Shown here piece by piece: positions 5,523 through 7,053 of a stretch of 7,053 nt of DNA. The DNA is from Bacteriovoracaceae bacterium. GTDB taxonomy: Bacteria > Bdellovibrionota > UBA1018. Where the stretch lies: positions 1 to 7,053 of the forward strand of contig CANFHS010000125.1 of NCBI GenBank assembly GCA_947446835.1, in the 5' to 3' direction. Below the pieces are notes generated by a model. The model worked only from the letters and a program-made list of their open reading frames with translations, was not told the origin of the DNA and did no database searches. The first letter of the stretch is position 1; every line of letters begins with the position of its first letter. The position numbers and the translations under genes were made by a program.

Positions 5523-7008
5523 GATTGTCCTTCGGGGGTGCCTTGAAGTGATCCCGCTGGGCCGGCAGCATTTCCCAGACCGCGGGGTCCAGGACAAAAG
5601 CTTCCATCCGCGGGGATCGCAGGTCACGCGCGTAGACGCCGCTTCCTGATTTCCAGAACACGAGCTTCCGCTTTTCGGGCGACTGGTCGTCGCCCAGCAC
5701 CACGGTCAGGCCCTGGGCTTCACCCGCGGGAATCTGGCGGTCCTTCAGGAAATCCCGGATGCGGTTGCCCGAGAGCCGGTCCAGCAGCTGCTGGACCTTG
5801 TCCGAGGATGCTTCCGCGCCGGTCTGGGTCACCTTCCACCGGATGCCGTCGGACTTCAGGGTCAGGGACTCCTTGCCCAGCGCCGTTCCGCTGAATTCCA
5901 GCTTGCGGGCGTTGAACCGATCCATCGAGGTGATGAGCTTGGAGAGGCGCAGGTCCTTGGCCGGCCGGTCCAGCTGGGCCAGGTGGGCAAAGTCCACCTC
6001 GTACAGCGGGTCCGAGCCCGAGGTCGTGACGAGCAGGGACCTGGAAGCGCCCTTTTTCTGGAAGAACTGGAAAGTGACGGGCTGACCCTTGGAAGGCTCG
6101 GGGACGAGATTCAGGGTGAGTGCCAGCCGCGCGCCCCTGAGCAGGGCCTTGGCGCGCTTGTCGGTCTTGTCCTCGGTCACGAACTGCTTGGCCGTGAGGA
6201 AAGTGGCCGTGCCCAGCACCGTGTCGATGCTCTCGATGTCGCCGGGAAGGTCTTCCTGGCTCTTGCCCTTGCCGATGTGCAGGGTCCAAAGGCCGTTCTT
6301 GCGGTCGCCCAGGATCGTGCTCTTGCCCGCAGCGGACTTGAGCTCGAAGTGCTCCACGTCGGCCGACTTCAGGAGGGAGATCTTCTTGTCGCGCCAATAG
6401 GTCAGGTCGTGTTCGAAGCTCGACTTGAAGTAGCTGGGGACCAGGACCACCCGGTTCTCGTCCTGGCCGATCATCGCGTAGAGCGTCTCGCCCATCGGAT
6501 GCAGGTCTCCGACCCAGACCGTGGTGGCGGGAATTCCCTGCCCGGTGAGCTCGATGCGACGAACCTTGCGGGCGCCGCGTTCCTGGTTCCCGAGCCCATA
6601 GTCCCGGAGAAGCGCCTGGCGCTTTTCGGGGGTTTCCTCGGTCAGGCTGATCTGGTCGCTGCTGGCCACATTGTTCACGGTCGAAAGCAGCGAGTTGACG
6701 TTCGAGTCGTCAGCCCGCATGCGGGTCGGCTCGGTCAGCTCCCAGCGCGAGTTCTCGCCGCTCTTGCAGAGCCGCTGGTCCATGTCCAGGCACCTGAACA
6801 CGAAGCGGCGCCCATCCGTTCCGGAAACCGAGATCTGGGAAACCGACACACCCTGGATCGCGAACAGCTTCTTTTGCTGCTCCTGCTGGGCTTCCTGCCG
6901 AGGACGCCGGGAGTACTCCAGCCAGGCGGCCAGGGAGCCCAGGCCGATCAGTGCCACGGCCAGGGCCAGGGGTTTCTTCCAGTTCATCTGGGTAGCGGAC
7001 TTCGTCAT
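5506..7008 (-). CDS. DUF4340 membrane-anchored protein (GldG-associated)
   Basis: A 500-residue protein with a basic N-terminus and one membrane helix (about residues 12-30). The rest is predicted to lie outside the inner membrane. It fits DUF4340, proteins usually encoded right after a GldG-type ABC component. Recognisable parts are a Trp-led strand plus ADDSNVNSLLSTV-type helix (88-111), the YGLG turn (137-140), VGDLHPMGETLYAM (166-179), and YWRDKKISLLK (204-214). Similar Trp-led units recur near W241 and W391, about 150 residues apart, suggesting three copies of one fold. The tail is His-rich (NHEHSH, 495-500). The ATG at 7008 has GAGGAG (7017-7022) 8 bases ahead, overlapping the upstream stop, and lies 12 bases after that gene. 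The role is unknown; association with an ABC export complex is inferred from the neighbour and family habit. An internal Met8 is a possible alternative start. Confidence 0.85.
   Translation of the reverse strand: MTKSATQMNWKKPLALAVALIGLGSLAAWLEYSRRPRQEAQQEQQKKLFAIQGVSVSQISVSGTDGRRFVFRCLDMDQRLCKSGENSRWELTEPTRMRADDSNVNSLLSTVNNVASSDQISLTEETPEKRQALLRDYGLGNQERGARKVRRIELTGQGIPATTVWVGDLHPMGETLYAMIGQDENRVVLVPSYFKSSFEHDLTYWRDKKISLLKSADVEHFELKSAAGKSTILGDRKNGLWTLHIGKGKSQEDLPGDIESIDTVLGTATFLTAKQFVTEDKTDKRAKALLRGARLALTLNLVPEPSKGQPVTFQFFQKKGASRSLLVTTSGSDPLYEVDFAHLAQLDRPAKDLRLSKLITSMDRFNARKLEFSGTALGKESLTLKSDGIRWKVTQTGAEASSDKVQQLLDRLSGNRIRDFLKDRQIPAGEAQGLTVVLGDDQSPEKRKLVFWKSGSGVYARDLRSPRMEAFVLDPAVWEMLPAQRDHFKAPPKDNHEHSH
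5528..5533 (-). promoter_or_regulatory. Ribosome binding site of the YIP1-family gene
   Basis: GAAGGA on the coding strand lies 5 bases before the ATG at 5522, inside the last codons of the DUF4340 gene. It decides the start in favour of 5522 over the longer open frame reaching 5627. Confidence 0.7.
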
Positions 7009-7016
7009 TCCGGAAT

Positions 7017-7022
7017 CTCCTC
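7017..7022 (-). promoter_or_regulatory. Ribosome binding site of the DUF4340 gene
   Basis: GAGGAG on the coding strand lies 8 bases before the ATG at 7008. It shares bases with the TGA of the upstream gene, so ribosomes finishing that gene would be placed to reinitiate. It supports the 7008 start over the internal Met8. Confidence 0.75.
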
Positions 7023-7053
7023 AGAGCTTGCGACGCAAGGTCCAGATCACGAC
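7021..7053 (-). CDS. Probable GldG-type ABC transport protein, C-terminal fragment
   Basis: The last ten codons and the stop of a gene entering from the right edge read VVIWTLRRKL then TGA. A hydrophobic helix end followed by a basic tail of this kind is common at the C-terminus of GldG-type proteins (auxiliary membrane component of ABC exporters related to gliding). DUF4340 genes characteristically follow such genes. The stop is part of the next gene's ribosome site (TGAGGAG). The reading frame itself is clear from spacing and coupling; the family name depends on the neighbour and is only moderately supported. Confidence 0.5.
   Translation of the reverse strand, partial: VVIWTLRRKL

Noticed and set aside
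5523..5627. Upstream extension of the YIP1-family frame
   Set aside because: It overlaps DUF4340 codons, has no ribosome site, and the family N-terminus fits the start at 5522.

Overview
This is a compact, G+C-rich bacterial segment (high by eye, not counted). Every supported gene lies on the minus strand, so transcription runs from high to low coordinates. There are eight complete genes and two gene ends. The largest gap is 40-91 bases, depending on one start codon; the other junctions are gaps of 3-22 bases or overlaps of 4-17 bases. I see no room for internal promoters or intrinsic terminators, so the window looks like the middle of one long operon whose promoter and terminator both lie outside. 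The gene content (GldG-type ABC export protein with a DUF4340 partner, YIP1-family membrane protein, class II thymidine kinase, COG2605-type GHMP kinase) resembles 'deltaproteobacteria' in the broad sense (Bdellovibrionota or Myxococcota-like). That placement is inference and weak.

Region A (about 7053-4800) is an envelope block. It holds the last ten codons of a probable GldG-type ABC-associated protein, a 500-residue DUF4340 protein with one N-terminal membrane anchor, and a 240-residue polytopic YIP1-family protein. The three look translationally coupled. Region B (about 4760-3210) holds a small membrane-anchored or secreted zinc peptidase with the catalytic signatures of family M13 (neprilysin-like) and a short lipoprotein coupled to it by an ATGA overlap. 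The peptidase probably begins at a CTG codon. Region C (3187-883) is cytoplasmic metabolism: thymidine kinase (tdk), hypoxanthine phosphoribosyltransferase (hpt) and a sugar/heptose-type GHMP kinase. Region D (890-1) holds a DUF429-like predicted RNase H-fold protein with a four-cysteine cluster, then the first 13 codons of what looks like a DppB/OppB-type peptide ABC transporter permease.

Taken together, the operon mixes envelope proteins, extracytoplasmic proteolysis, nucleoside/base salvage and probably peptide uptake. That combination would fit an organism feeding on macromolecules from other cells, but the functional link is inferred from gene order alone. I found no RNA genes, CRISPR arrays, insertion sequences, attachment sites or origins. 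No clearly new multi-gene system is evident. The least ordinary items are the reduced M13-like peptidase with its probable CTG start, its lipoprotein partner, and the cysteine cluster in the DUF429-like protein.
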